Shown piece after piece: positions 1 through 8,633 of a DNA stretch of 41,089 bases (within the stretch, counting starts at the first letter, position 1; the number at the start of each line of letters is the position of its first letter). Both the position numbers and the translations under genes were made by a program. This stretch comes from Candidatus Woesebacteria bacterium (lineage in GTDB: Bacteria > Patescibacteriota > Microgenomatia > UBA8517). The stretch lies in contig JAGUYM010000013.1 of the NCBI GenBank assembly GCA_020061305.1, forward strand, positions 1-41,089, given 5' to 3'. The notes below the pieces were generated by a model. The model saw nothing but the letters and a program-made list of their open reading frames with translations. It did no database searches and had not been told where the DNA came from.

Positions 1-1593
1 ACTTGTACTGATGACCAAATCTGTTCTGCCAAATGTTGTACTGAGCCAGAACCTCCTGCACCCGGCGCAACTCTCCCCCCTGCACCGAGCCAGTGCAATG
101 CGGATTATATTGTTAATTGTGCGGGAACAAAAACACAGCAGGTTGTAAACACTAAGTGCGTGCGGATTAGGGGGGCGTGCAAGGAGGGGGACGGAAGGAC
201 TATCAAAGTGGGAACCGCACAATCGCTTGGCGGATGTTGTGAGGAGTGGGATCCTGATGGTGATGGGAACTTGAATTGCCGCAGTGCGCAAATTGATACC
301 CATACCTGCTGCCCGGCGGGGACGGAGGCGGATTGTAGACCGGAGGGGACGATTTATGAGAAGACCAATTCTTGCTTATTTCCATTTTATAAGATGTGTA
401 CTAATCCCGGCGATACCTATATTAGTCATCGCACCGGACCGGAAACAGTGGCAAACAGGTGTTACAAAGCCAATGTCGATGGTGAGAAGTATTGGGTATA
501 TAATGTAATTACCACCTGCAGGTCAAACCGGATTGTATGTGACTGTGTGCCTGTGTGTACGGCGACGGCGCCAACGAATTTAAATTTTAGAGGTGGAAAT
601 TTAATTTGGAATGCCGGAACTGGTGGGACAAGCCAGTATGTTTATGTTTCTAAGACCCAAAGTGATATAACAAACAATTGCGGCGTTAGAACAAACTGCG
701 TTGTTAATGCAAATGTTTCATCAAATACGAGAAAATATGTCTTTTCACCCGCACTTGATGCCGGCACGGTTTACTATGCTAAAGTGATAAATTATAAAGA
801 CGCATCCTGTTCTGCCTCCAGTACCATTTATTCATTCCTGACTCCTCTTCCAAATAATCCTTGGTGGCAGGTGAAGGACGGAGATGTGTCAACTAATGGA
901 AGTTTGGGGTCAGATGTACCCGATGGATATGTGTTTGCTGATACCGGGATAGGAGGATATCCGGGAGTACCACTTTACAATGGTAGATTTAACTTGACTT
1001 CAACTTCAACGAAAATATCTGCAACCAGATGGAATGTAAATACAGAAAATTTTCAACCCAGGGCGTTTAATTATACATTCTTTAACAACCTAATACCTGA
1101 AGATATGGTTTTTAACGATATAAGCACAATCGCTACAGGCGGAACAGCTGATGAAAATGGTTATGAGTGGTATAAGGTCTCGGCGGATTTGTCAGTGGGA
1201 GGTATTGATTTTGGTACAAGGAAAGTTATTGTCTTTATTGACGGTGGAAATCTCAATTTAGAAGGAAGTATCAATGTTACCGATGGCCAAGGATTTGTAG
1301 GTTTTTTTGTAGAAGGAAATATAACAGTTGATCCGTTAGTTGCTAACGCCGTCGGGCCCGAAATTGAAGGGATTTATCTTTCCAATGGTTCATTTTCAAC
1401 GGGGGCGGGGGATAGCCAACTTCACCTCAGAGGAAGTGTTGTGTCGAATGGTGGTGGAATATTACTTCAAAGAGAGCTTACAGATAATACCACAACTCCT
1501 GCTGAGATATTCGAATTTGCTCCTGACCAATTAGTTTTATTTCCCAACTCATTAAGGTTTAAACAAACCAAGTGGGTGGAAGTTAATCCTTAA
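1..1593 (+). CDS. Cys-rich secreted/surface protein with FN3-like segment, 5' truncated by window edge
   Basis: Frame 1 is open from base 1 (TCTDDQICSAKCCTEPEPPAPG...), so the GTG at 160 in the ORF track is unlikely to be the real start. Cys-rich N-terminal half followed by an FN3-like stretch. Confidence 0.7.
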   Translation, partial: TCTDDQICSAKCCTEPEPPAPGATLPPAPSQCNADYIVNCAGTKTQQVVNTKCVRIRGACKEGDGRTIKVGTAQSLGGCCEEWDPDGDGNLNCRSAQIDTHTCCPAGTEADCRPEGTIYEKTNSCLFPFYKMCTNPGDTYISHRTGPETVANRCYKANVDGEKYWVYNVITTCRSNRIVCDCVPVCTATAPTNLNFRGGNLIWNAGTGGTSQYVYVSKTQSDITNNCGVRTNCVVNANVSSNTRKYVFSPALDAGTVYYAKVINYKDASCSASSTIYSFLTPLPNNPWWQVKDGDVSTNGSLGSDVPDGYVFADTGIGGYPGVPLYNGRFNLTSTSTKISATRWNVNTENFQPRAFNYTFFNNLIPEDMVFNDISTIATGGTADENGYEWYKVSADLSVGGIDFGTRKVIVFIDGGNLNLEGSINVTDGQGFVGFFVEGNITVDPLVANAVGPEIEGIYLSNGSFSTGAGDSQLHLRGSVVSNGGGILLQRELTDNTTTPAEIFEFAPDQLVLFPNSLRFKQTKWVEVNP

Positions 1594-2087
1594 TAATTCC
1601 TTATAGTTATTTCACTTGTAATGGAAACCTGAGAACCCTCAGCGTTGTTAGCAGACGCGCTTTCAGCAGTTAAATCCATTCGAACAACCGGTGGAGAATT
1701 GAGATCATTTTGATTGCAGGTAATTGCGCAATCTGTAATCGATACTGCATCAGATGTCAACCTTGCAGAATCTGAAGCAATATAACCCCCCTCTCCCAAT
1801 GATTGACAAGAAAAAGTTGTGATTTTTCTTTCGGCAGATATGTAATCTATTCTTGTCAAATCTGTATTTGTGCCACAATCAATTATACTTTCTGCCCCCC
1901 TTAAATTTCTTTCAATCACGGATACTGTATAATTTAGATTTTCTCGAACCGAAACCTGCGACTCACTTTTTTTTGCCGATCGAAGGGTAGTAATCAAAGA
2001 AGTTGAAACAACCGTACCAAGGATCGCAAAAACGGAAACTACTATCAAAACTTCTATTAAACTTATTCCCAATTGTAATTTTTTCAT
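1590..2087 (-). CDS. type IV pilin-like protein (prepilin N-terminal motif)
   Basis: MKKLQLG|ISLIEVLIVVSVFAILG: class III prepilin cleavage/methylation motif plus hydrophobic helix. Confidence 0.85.
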   Translation of the reverse strand: MKKLQLGISLIEVLIVVSVFAILGTVVSTSLITTLRSAKKSESQVSVRENLNYTVSVIERNLRGAESIIDCGTNTDLTRIDYISAERKITTFSCQSLGEGGYIASDSARLTSDAVSITDCAITCNQNDLNSPPVVRMDLTAESASANNAEGSQVSITSEITIRNY

Positions 2088-2089
2088 AT

Positions 2090-2557
2090 TTACTGCCTTG
2101 TATCTACAAAATCCGTTGTACTTCTTGATTCATGGTATCCTTTTGAATCTATCCAGGAAACTACAACTGTTACTGTCATCGTTTGACCAATCTGTGATAA
2201 ATTTAAACTTCTTGTATAAGGACCTCCGGATATAGTTTCGGACGCCCCACAAGCCCCCATATTAGACCAAGAAAGACTATCAAGACAGTAAATAGATGAT
2301 GTATTATCCTTTAAAAAAAATGACGGCGGATCCTGTTCTTTTTGATTTCTTAACCATTCAATTGCTTCTAATGTATATTTTGATGATAGATTTTTATCTC
2401 TTGAAAAAGAAGCGTTTCTGACTGCATGCAAAGTCAAAATAATTATCCCAACCGTCACAATTGTCATTACTCCAAGGGCCAAAACCACTTCAAAGAGACT
2501 TTGACCAGAGAACAAGTCCACAGTCGATAGTCCATAGTCCTTTGATTTTTGACTCAT
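2090..2557 (-). CDS. type IV pilin-like protein
   Basis: leader ...DLFSG|QSLFEVVLALGVMTIVTVGI. Confidence 0.8.
   Translation of the reverse strand: MSQKSKDYGLSTVDLFSGQSLFEVVLALGVMTIVTVGIIILTLHAVRNASFSRDKNLSSKYTLEAIEWLRNQKEQDPPSFFLKDNTSSIYCLDSLSWSNMGACGASETISGGPYTRSLNLSQIGQTMTVTVVVSWIDSKGYHESRSTTDFVDTRQ
2515..2540. repeat. period-7 array in pilin leader
   Basis: AGTCCAC AGTCGAT AGTCCAT AGTCC. Confidence 0.75.
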
Positions 2558-3039
2558 TTTATCTCTCCTCCTACGCCTATTGTAACATCTGCGGAGTTTC
2601 CCGTTGCTGTTGATGAAAGCGTAATTATGTTATCGCTTACAAGGTCTGTCCCCAAACCCAATACTTTAAACCTGGTTGTTGAAACCGTAGATGATATGAC
2701 AATGGTTGTGGGTAAATCTACAGTTTTTACAATTCTTTCGCCTTCACTACAATTTGCCCTAATTTGATAGCTATCTGACCCACTTCTAAAGAAAGAATAA
2801 CCGTTAAGTCTATCGCATAAACCGATACTTGGGTCTGGTTTTTGGCCGGAAAGTGCAAGTTGTTGAGCGCTTCTCAAATCGGATGTTAAGGTCTTTATAT
2901 ACCCTTGCAACTCCTGCCTTCTGGCAAAATTTCTGTAGCTTGCCAGACCGATAGAAAAAAGAATTACAATAATTGTAACACCAACAAGAAGTTCAACCAA
3001 AGTGAAGCCATTTTTGTTCTTAATTTTTGTCCTTCCCAT
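2554..3039 (-). CDS. type IV pilin-like protein
   Basis: MGRTKIKNKNG|FTLVELLVGVTIIVILFSIG. Confidence 0.85.
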   Translation of the reverse strand: MGRTKIKNKNGFTLVELLVGVTIIVILFSIGLASYRNFARRQELQGYIKTLTSDLRSAQQLALSGQKPDPSIGLCDRLNGYSFFRSGSDSYQIRANCSEGERIVKTVDLPTTIVISSTVSTTRFKVLGLGTDLVSDNIITLSSTATGNSADVTIGVGGEIK

Positions 3040-3060
3040 AATTCATAATACATAATACAA
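3038..3060. repeat. period-7 array overlapping a pilin start codon
   Basis: CATAATT CATAATA CATAATA CA. Confidence 0.75.
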
Positions 3061-3067
3061 GTTAAAA

Positions 3068-3508
3068 TCATGGATTTGTAACTTTATAATTGCATGTTAC
3101 TGTGCCACAATTTGATGACCCACCACATGACACTGTTCCACTTCCATTTTCAAGCGCAGCACAAATTTCGTAGGTGTTAGAAGTTGCGGAATATCTGTAA
3201 ATCCTACCGGCAATTGGGTCTGTTGGGATAGCTTCCATATAAGTATTACTACTACTGCAACTTGTTGGAGTATTATCACCCACAAGGGGGCTGACAAGAC
3301 TTGCGGGATAACCATTGCAATCCGCTTTATATATTTCTATGGCAGACCTAATCTGTTCCAGATCTGCTTTTCGCCTGCCATCTCTGGCAGACTCTCTTGC
3401 TCCTGTTAAACCAAAAATAGAGATGGCCATAAGAATGCCAATAATCGAAATTACAACAAGTAACTCTATCAAAGTAAAGCCAGTTTTTAGTCGTAAGTCT
3501 TTAGTCAT
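3068..3508 (-). CDS. type IV pilin / pseudopilin
   Basis: MTKDLRLKTG|FTLIELLVVISIIGIL, followed by ARDGRRKADLEQIRSAIEIY. Confidence 0.9.
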   Translation of the reverse strand: MTKDLRLKTGFTLIELLVVISIIGILMAISIFGLTGARESARDGRRKADLEQIRSAIEIYKADCNGYPASLVSPLVGDNTPTSCSSSNTYMEAIPTDPIAGRIYRYSATSNTYEICAALENGSGTVSCGGSSNCGTVTCNYKVTNP

Positions 3509-3512
3509 AAGT
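3481..3512. repeat. period-7 array forming pilin start codon and leader
   Basis: CAGT TTTTAGT CGTAAGT CTTTAGT CATAAGT. Confidence 0.8.
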
Positions 3513-3976
3513 TAAATAGGACACAAATTACCTCCACTAGGAACTGTTGCTGATTCACCAACTTTTCCATTTGAGCAAACAACCCAATAAGCTGCCCCTT
3601 CTTTTGCTTCAATGCCTGTCCACATCGAATATTTTAACCCTTCTGAATCAGAAATATACTTATAGATATATGGCTCAGTATCTTTTGGGTCAGTCGCGCA
3701 TCCTCCAATGCCTAAATCCGTACACAAACTTCCATCACTTCTTACTGCAGAAGTATAGATGGGGTATAGCCCGTTATTTTTATTGGCATAATTTTCAAAA
3801 GCAGTCTGAAATTGTTTCAAATCTGACTTTCTTGTAGTATCCCTTGCTTGTTTTTGAGTTGTGGTAAACGAAACCAAACCAAGTGCTGCCAATATTCCAA
3901 TAAGCGATATCACAACAAGCATTTCAATTAAAGTGAATCCTAGTTGTTTTTTGTGTTTTAATTTAAAATTTGTCAT
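3512..3976 (-). CDS. type IV pilin / pseudopilin
   Basis: MTNFKLKHKKQLG|FTLIEMLVVISLIGILA. Confidence 0.9.
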   Translation of the reverse strand: MTNFKLKHKKQLGFTLIEMLVVISLIGILAALGLVSFTTTQKQARDTTRKSDLKQFQTAFENYANKNNGLYPIYTSAVRSDGSLCTDLGIGGCATDPKDTEPYIYKYISDSEGLKYSMWTGIEAKEGAAYWVVCSNGKVGESATVPSGGNLCPI

Positions 3977-3995
3977 TTAAAATTTAAAATTTCGT
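3961..3995. repeat. period-7 array over pilin start codon
   Basis: ATTTAAA ATTTGTC ATTTAAA ATTTAAA ATTTCGT. Confidence 0.75.
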
Positions 3996-4468
3996 CATGG
4001 ACTAACAACATATTTCCACCCACTTGGGCACCAAGTTGTATCCGTTGTAGAAACACCCTTATCATCACTCTTGTTTTCTAAACAAGCTTCCAAAGTATAA
4101 CCCTCGTTATCAGCAGATGCAGTATATCTATATGACTGGCCAGTCAATGGATCTTTAGGCAATATATTCATATAGGTAATACTCTCATTAACCCAAGCTT
4201 CTCCCCAAGTACAAGCTCCATCACAACCAACTATATTATATGAACTACTGTTTGGAAATCCCGTTGAGCTATTGTCATTATAGTATAGCCTTAATGCAGT
4301 TTGAATACTTCTTAAATCGGATTTTCTTTGTGAATCTCTGGCTCTTTCCCTGGCTGAATTAAGATTAGCAATAACAAGTGTAGCTAAAACACCAATAAGC
4401 GATACCACCACCAATAACTCAATTAGGGTAAAGCCATATTTAGTCCTAAGTCTTAAGTCTTTAGTCAT
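3995..4468 (-). CDS. type IV pilin / pseudopilin
   Basis: MTKDLRLRTKYG|FTLIELLVVVSLIGVLA. Confidence 0.9.
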   Translation of the reverse strand: MTKDLRLRTKYGFTLIELLVVVSLIGVLATLVIANLNSARERARDSQRKSDLRSIQTALRLYYNDNSSTGFPNSSSYNIVGCDGACTWGEAWVNESITYMNILPKDPLTGQSYRYTASADNEGYTLEACLENKSDDKGVSTTDTTWCPSGWKYVVSP

Positions 4469-4476
4469 AATTCATT
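4442..4476. repeat. period-7 array forming pilin start codon and leader
   Basis: AGTCCTA AGTCTTA AGTCTTT AGTCATA ATTCATT. Confidence 0.85.
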
Positions 4477-4481
4477 ATACG

Positions 4482-4940
4482 CTATTCACTTGCACTGGTA
4501 TTTGCACTAGTTACAGCGAAGTTGGGATTTTGGTTGCAATTGTCATCGATACAATCCTGATCCTCAGTATTTTCCAACTTAGCAGTTAATTTAAATTTCT
4601 GCGTTGAACCTCCAACCAGGGTATAAGTATATGTTCCACCCGATGGGTCAGTAGGAAGCCTTTTAAAATAGACCGTTTTCCCATCAGTAAATTCTTGCCC
4701 CCAAGAGATGCTATCAGGATATCTTCCATAGTCAGCATAATAAAGTTCAAGTGCGTGAGCCACCTGTTTTAAATCAGATTTTCTTTGCGCATCCCTGCCC
4801 CTTACTTGGGCCGTCCTAAAACTCCCAACCGCAAGGGAAGCCAGAACTCCAATAATGGACATCACCACAAGAAGTTCAACAAGAGTGAAACCTAGATGTA
4901 AGTTATAGGATCTAGGATATATGTTTTTTTTGTTTTGCAT
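4482..4940 (-). CDS. type IV pilin / pseudopilin
   Basis: MQNKKNIYPRSYNLHLG|FTLVELLVVMSIIGVLA. Confidence 0.9.
   Translation of the reverse strand: MQNKKNIYPRSYNLHLGFTLVELLVVMSIIGVLASLAVGSFRTAQVRGRDAQRKSDLKQVAHALELYYADYGRYPDSISWGQEFTDGKTVYFKRLPTDPSGGTYTYTLVGGSTQKFKLTAKLENTEDQDCIDDNCNQNPNFAVTSANTSASE
4892..4919. repeat. period-7 array in pilin leader
   Basis: CTAGATG TAAGTTA TAGGATC TAGGATA. Confidence 0.6.
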
Positions 4941-4968
4941 TCTTAAATCTTATATCTTAAATTTTAAT
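4941..4968. repeat. period-7 array containing a pilin stop codon and abutting the next start
   Basis: TCTTAAA TCTTATA TCTTAAA TTTTAAT. Confidence 0.75.
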
Positions 4969-5472
4969 TCTAGTACCCCTTCCATAATTACACACTTTAG
5001 TGCCACATTGCAAATTCTTATCTACTATATTTTGTGTGTATTCAGCTTCACTTTTTCCACCTTCAAGATAAACATAAAGTGAATAATTTTCGCCATCAGA
5101 ATCATACCTATAGTTTATACCGTCTTTATGTCTGGGATCACCAATCAAAAGCGGCATGTTGCCGAACTCAAAATTACTACTACCCCACTCACAAGCTACT
5201 GCATTGGTAGGTCTATTCGATATTGGATCAAGTGCAGGACTTTCATTAAAACAACCAATGATCCTGCCATCAGCAGTTGATAGGGGATAGACCCCAAATT
5301 TCTTTAAGTAATCTTCCAGCGATTTTTGTATAGCTGAAATATCATCTTTTCTTATAGTGTCCCTACCTTTTCTTATTGAAATATCTAAATTAAAACTAAC
5401 AACGATAAAAATTATTAGCAAAATGCCACCAATAAGATTAATTTCTTTTTTTGTAAATTTAATTAATTCCAT
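4957..5472 (-). CDS. divergent pilin-like protein without a canonical cleavage motif
   Basis: Probable start MELIKFTKKEINLIGGILLIIFIVV. The downstream RKGRDTIRKDDISAIQKSLEDYLKKFGVYP matches the neighbouring pilins, but the G|FTLxE motif is missing. Confidence 0.7.
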   Translation of the reverse strand: MELIKFTKKEINLIGGILLIIFIVVSFNLDISIRKGRDTIRKDDISAIQKSLEDYLKKFGVYPLSTADGRIIGCFNESPALDPISNRPTNAVACEWGSSNFEFGNMPLLIGDPRHKDGINYRYDSDGENYSLYVYLEGGKSEAEYTQNIVDKNLQCGTKVCNYGRGTRIKI

Positions 5473-6083
5473 GGTTGACATTCGTTTCCCGGGTTTGCAC
5501 ATTGGCCATAACATGTGGAATTTTGAAAGTTTGGATCACAAATTGGGCCAGGCCTTGCTGAATCCCATGTAATTGGTGTGCATACGCCTGAAAAACATCC
5601 ATAAAAATTGGTATCGGGCGGTAAGTCTTGTCCACCAGGAGGTGGAGTAGATTGTGTAACAGCAGGCGAATTTGAACTGCCATAGACAAAATTAAAGGCA
5701 CTACCTGGGCCAATGTAACTTTGAGCATCCTTATCTGAATCGTTATTAAGTACTGCATAAATTCGGTACCATTTTGGGCAAATTGCGTCTTCATGCTCGT
5801 AATAATACGAAGCTTGGGTCAATGGATCACATGGCACTTTGTCCAAATAAGGTCTAAGTCCGGTTCCGGGATTACAAATTACTTGATTTGAAAGCGGATA
5901 ACAATTGTTATCCTTCTCATATTCTTCGGCGGCAATTCCAATTCTTTTTATTTCAGCCTTTTTTCTTGCATCATATCCTTTAAAAACTTGCGTGCGAAGA
6001 TAAACAGTTATCAAGACAGCCAAAAAAGAAATTATTCCAACAACTATTAAAATTTCAGTCAAGGTCATTCCCTTCTTAGTCAT
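5463..6083 (-). CDS. type IV pilin / pseudopilin
   Basis: MTKKG|MTLTEILIVVGIISFLAVLITVYL. Confidence 0.85.
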   Translation of the reverse strand: MTKKGMTLTEILIVVGIISFLAVLITVYLRTQVFKGYDARKKAEIKRIGIAAEEYEKDNNCYPLSNQVICNPGTGLRPYLDKVPCDPLTQASYYYEHEDAICPKWYRIYAVLNNDSDKDAQSYIGPGSAFNFVYGSSNSPAVTQSTPPPGGQDLPPDTNFYGCFSGVCTPITWDSARPGPICDPNFQNSTCYGQCANPGNECQPWN

Positions 6084-6112
6084 AAGTTATAAGTCTTAAG
6101 TCATAAGCAAAA
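6078..6112. repeat. period-7 array spanning pilD stop and pilin start
   Basis: AGTCATA AGTTATA AGTCTTA AGTCATA AGCAAAA. Confidence 0.85.
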
Positions 6113-6788
6113 CCATCCAAAATGCAATAATAATAAATGGTCCGAACGCTATTTTAGTTTTCATCTTTGCCCTGCCTAACAATAATAGTATGAAAGCAGT
6201 AACACCACCTGTCAAGAAAGAACCAGCAATAAAATAGGGGAGTTTGGTTAAGCCCATAATTGCCCCAAGTGGAATGACAAGCTTTACATCACCTAGGCCC
6301 ATACCTCGGCCTTTGGTAATAAAGTGAATAGTAAGCAACAATAGTGAATAGATGAAACCGGGCAGTAAGATGTAGGATGTAGGATGCAGGATGCAAATTA
6401 AAAAAATCAGCCACACAAGTTCATCTGGGATATATTGATACTCTAAATCAATTATTAATATTGAGATTGTCAATATTAGTAGTAAGTAGTATGTAGTAAA
6501 TAGTAAGCTAAAACCTAAATTCAAATACAAAACAGTAGAACAAACAGCAAAAAAAAGCTCAATCAATGGATAACGAATTGATATCTTCATGCCACAACAT
6601 CTGCTTTTTCCTTTGTACCAAAAATATGAAAATAGGGGAATATTATCAAACCAACTTAATTCCTTTTTACAACTATCACAAAAAGACCTACCTTTTATAA
6701 ATCCCATACCCCTTGGCAGTCTGTAGGTTAAGGCCCCAATAAAGGACCCCACCAACAGACTACTCAGGAACACAAACGTAACATCCAT
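6096..6788 (-). CDS. pilD: prepilin peptidase (A24 family)
   Basis: SFIGALTYRLPRG, FCDSCKKELSWFDNIPLFSYF, and the GxGDVKL motif (GMGLGDVKLVIPLG). Confidence 0.92.
   Translation of the reverse strand: MDVTFVFLSSLLVGSFIGALTYRLPRGMGFIKGRSFCDSCKKELSWFDNIPLFSYFWYKGKSRCCGMKISIRYPLIELFFAVCSTVLYLNLGFSLLFTTYYLLLILTISILIIDLEYQYIPDELVWLIFLICILHPTSYILLPGFIYSLLLLTIHFITKGRGMGLGDVKLVIPLGAIMGLTKLPYFIAGSFLTGGVTAFILLLLGRAKMKTKIAFGPFIIIAFWMVLLMT
6367..6394. repeat. period-7 array inside pilD
   Basis: AAGATGT AGGATGT AGGATGC AGGATGC. Confidence 0.85.
6476..6510. repeat. second period-7 array inside pilD
   Basis: TTAGTAG TAAGTAG TATGTAG TAAATAG TAAGCTA. Confidence 0.8.
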
Positions 6789-7392
6789 TTGTTGTCCAGT
6801 TTACACCAGAACCATCTCCATTTGCACCATCACATGTTGTAACAGCCGTCCCCCTAGCACCAGTCGTCGCATCAGGCTGATAAACCTTACTTGCCTTAAC
6901 TGCTGCTTGCTTGGTTGAATTTGCAAGCGGTATAAAACATCCGTAAACAGATGCCGAAGATCCTGTTTCCTTGCCTAACAGTATTTGCTTGTCTAACCCA
7001 GTTGCACTTTTTTGAATAAAATCTCTATTTCTGAATTCTGTTTTTAATTCATTGGTAGTGATTAAAACACCATCATTTGTGCAAGTCGCTCCACAAACAC
7101 CAACTTCTTCATTTGCCGCCGTGATAAAGCCAAACGGGTCGTCTGTTTCATAAGTGCTATTCACAGTCATCCAAGGAAATTCGGAATTTGCAGCGAAATA
7201 CCTATCAATTGCTGAAATCAGTTGCCCTGCATCTGATTTAAATCTTGTATCTCTTGCACGGTTTGCTTGTTCAATAGGGTTAATAGCGGAAATAACTATC
7301 AAGGCTATTGCACCAAGAAGACCTATGACAATCAAAAGTTCAACCAAAGTGAAGCCTGTATAATTTACATTTTTAAATTTAAAATCTTTAAT
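6760..7392 (-). CDS. type IV pilin, probable non-canonical ATT start
   Basis: The in-frame leader (I)KDFKFKNVNYTG|FTLVELLIVIGLLGAIAL extends upstream of the listed TTG start. SD AAAGGAGGT (7409..7401) lies 8 nt before ATT (7392..7390), with an in-frame TGA just upstream. Confidence 0.7.
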   Translation of the reverse strand: MKDFKFKNVNYTGFTLVELLIVIGLLGAIALIVISAINPIEQANRARDTRFKSDAGQLISAIDRYFAANSEFPWMTVNSTYETDDPFGFITAANEEVGVCGATCTNDGVLITTNELKTEFRNRDFIQKSATGLDKQILLGKETGSSASVYGCFIPLANSTKQAAVKASKVYQPDATTGARGTAVTTCDGANGDGSGVNWTTNGCYVCVPE

Positions 7393-7396
7393 TTTT
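7362..7396. repeat. degenerate period-7 array over ATT-start pilin leader
   Basis: AATTTAC ATTTTTA AATTTAA AATCTTT AATTTTT. Confidence 0.5.
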
Positions 7397-7427
7397 GTTC
7401 ACCTCCTTTACATATCAGTATCAATCT

Positions 7428-8633
7428 TTAAAATTGGCTTGTCAAGTTGTATATAGGCAAAATTATTGCAATAACTAAAAATCCTACGCCAAGTCCTAAA
7501 ATTACCATAACAATTGGCTCGATTGCAGAAGTTAATGTCTTAACTTTTTGATCTGACTCGACAGCAAAAACATGACTAACTTTTGATAAAACTTCCTCCA
7601 TCTTTCCCGTTTCCTCTCCAACTGCAACCATTTGCGAAAGAATAAAAGGGAAAGCTTCAGGATGTTTAGCAAAAGCAAAAGATACAGGAAACCCCTTTTC
7701 AACCTGATGTGAAACATCTCTCAATGCATTCCCAATAACCGCATTTCCTACAACCTCAGATGTAATATTTAACCCCTCCAAAATAGAAACGCCCGCACCA
7801 ACCATTAGGGAAAGGGTGCTTGTAAGCTCGGTTAAAACAATCTGTTTTTGAAGTTCTCCAAATACGGGAATTTTAAACATCAACTCGTCGATTTTTAGTT
7901 TCCCTTCAGGTGTTTTTTTGAATGCCATCAGGCCATAAAACAATCCGACAACTAAAGCCAGAGTCACCGGCCAGAATTTAATAACCAGATCTGAAATAGA
8001 AATTAAAATTCTTGTAGGTAAGGGAAGTTCTGCGTTGAATTCAGAATAAAGTGAAGTAAGCCTTGGAATAACAAAAATCATCATAATAAAGGCGACAATT
8101 ATCATTCCTGTTACTATAATTAAGGGATATATTAAAGCTCCCTTGACTTTACCCCTAAATTCCTGTTGTTTTTCTAAATCATCGGCAAGTTTAACTAAAA
8201 CGGAGTCCAAAACACCGCCAACCTCACCCGATTTAACCAAAGCTATATAGGTAGGAGTAAAAACATGGGGATGCTTTACAAAGGCCTTAGAAAGCGACTC
8301 TCCTCCTTCAACATCGGCCAAAATTTGCGAAACGACTTTTCCCAACGACCCTTTTGCTTGAGATCTTAATATCAAAAGTGCCTCTGTTATAGGAAGACCA
8401 GCATTAACCATAGTTGCAAATTGTCTTGTAAATGTAGCGATATCCGAAGTGGTTATTCTGCCTTTAAGTCTTTTAATTAAAGAGAGGGGATTATCAAACG
8501 CTTGTTTGATTGAAAGAACTAAAAGCCCCCTTCCCCGAACTAACTTGGCAGCATTGCTTTCATTGACAGCCTCAACTTCACCAGTTACCAACTTTCCTGT
8601 CTTATCTTTTGCCTTGTAGATATATCTTTTCAT
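7428..8633 (-). CDS. pilC: type IV pilus/T2SS inner membrane platform protein
   Basis: T2SSF family: MKRYIYKAKDKTGKLVTGEVEA, FTRQFATMVNAGLPITEALLIL and a repeated second domain. Confidence 0.92.
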   Translation of the reverse strand: MKRYIYKAKDKTGKLVTGEVEAVNESNAAKLVRGRGLLVLSIKQAFDNPLSLIKRLKGRITTSDIATFTRQFATMVNAGLPITEALLILRSQAKGSLGKVVSQILADVEGGESLSKAFVKHPHVFTPTYIALVKSGEVGGVLDSVLVKLADDLEKQQEFRGKVKGALIYPLIIVTGMIIVAFIMMIFVIPRLTSLYSEFNAELPLPTRILISISDLVIKFWPVTLALVVGLFYGLMAFKKTPEGKLKIDELMFKIPVFGELQKQIVLTELTSTLSLMVGAGVSILEGLNITSEVVGNAVIGNALRDVSHQVEKGFPVSFAFAKHPEAFPFILSQMVAVGEETGKMEEVLSKVSHVFAVESDQKVKTLTSAIEPIVMVILGLGVGFLVIAIILPIYNLTSQF

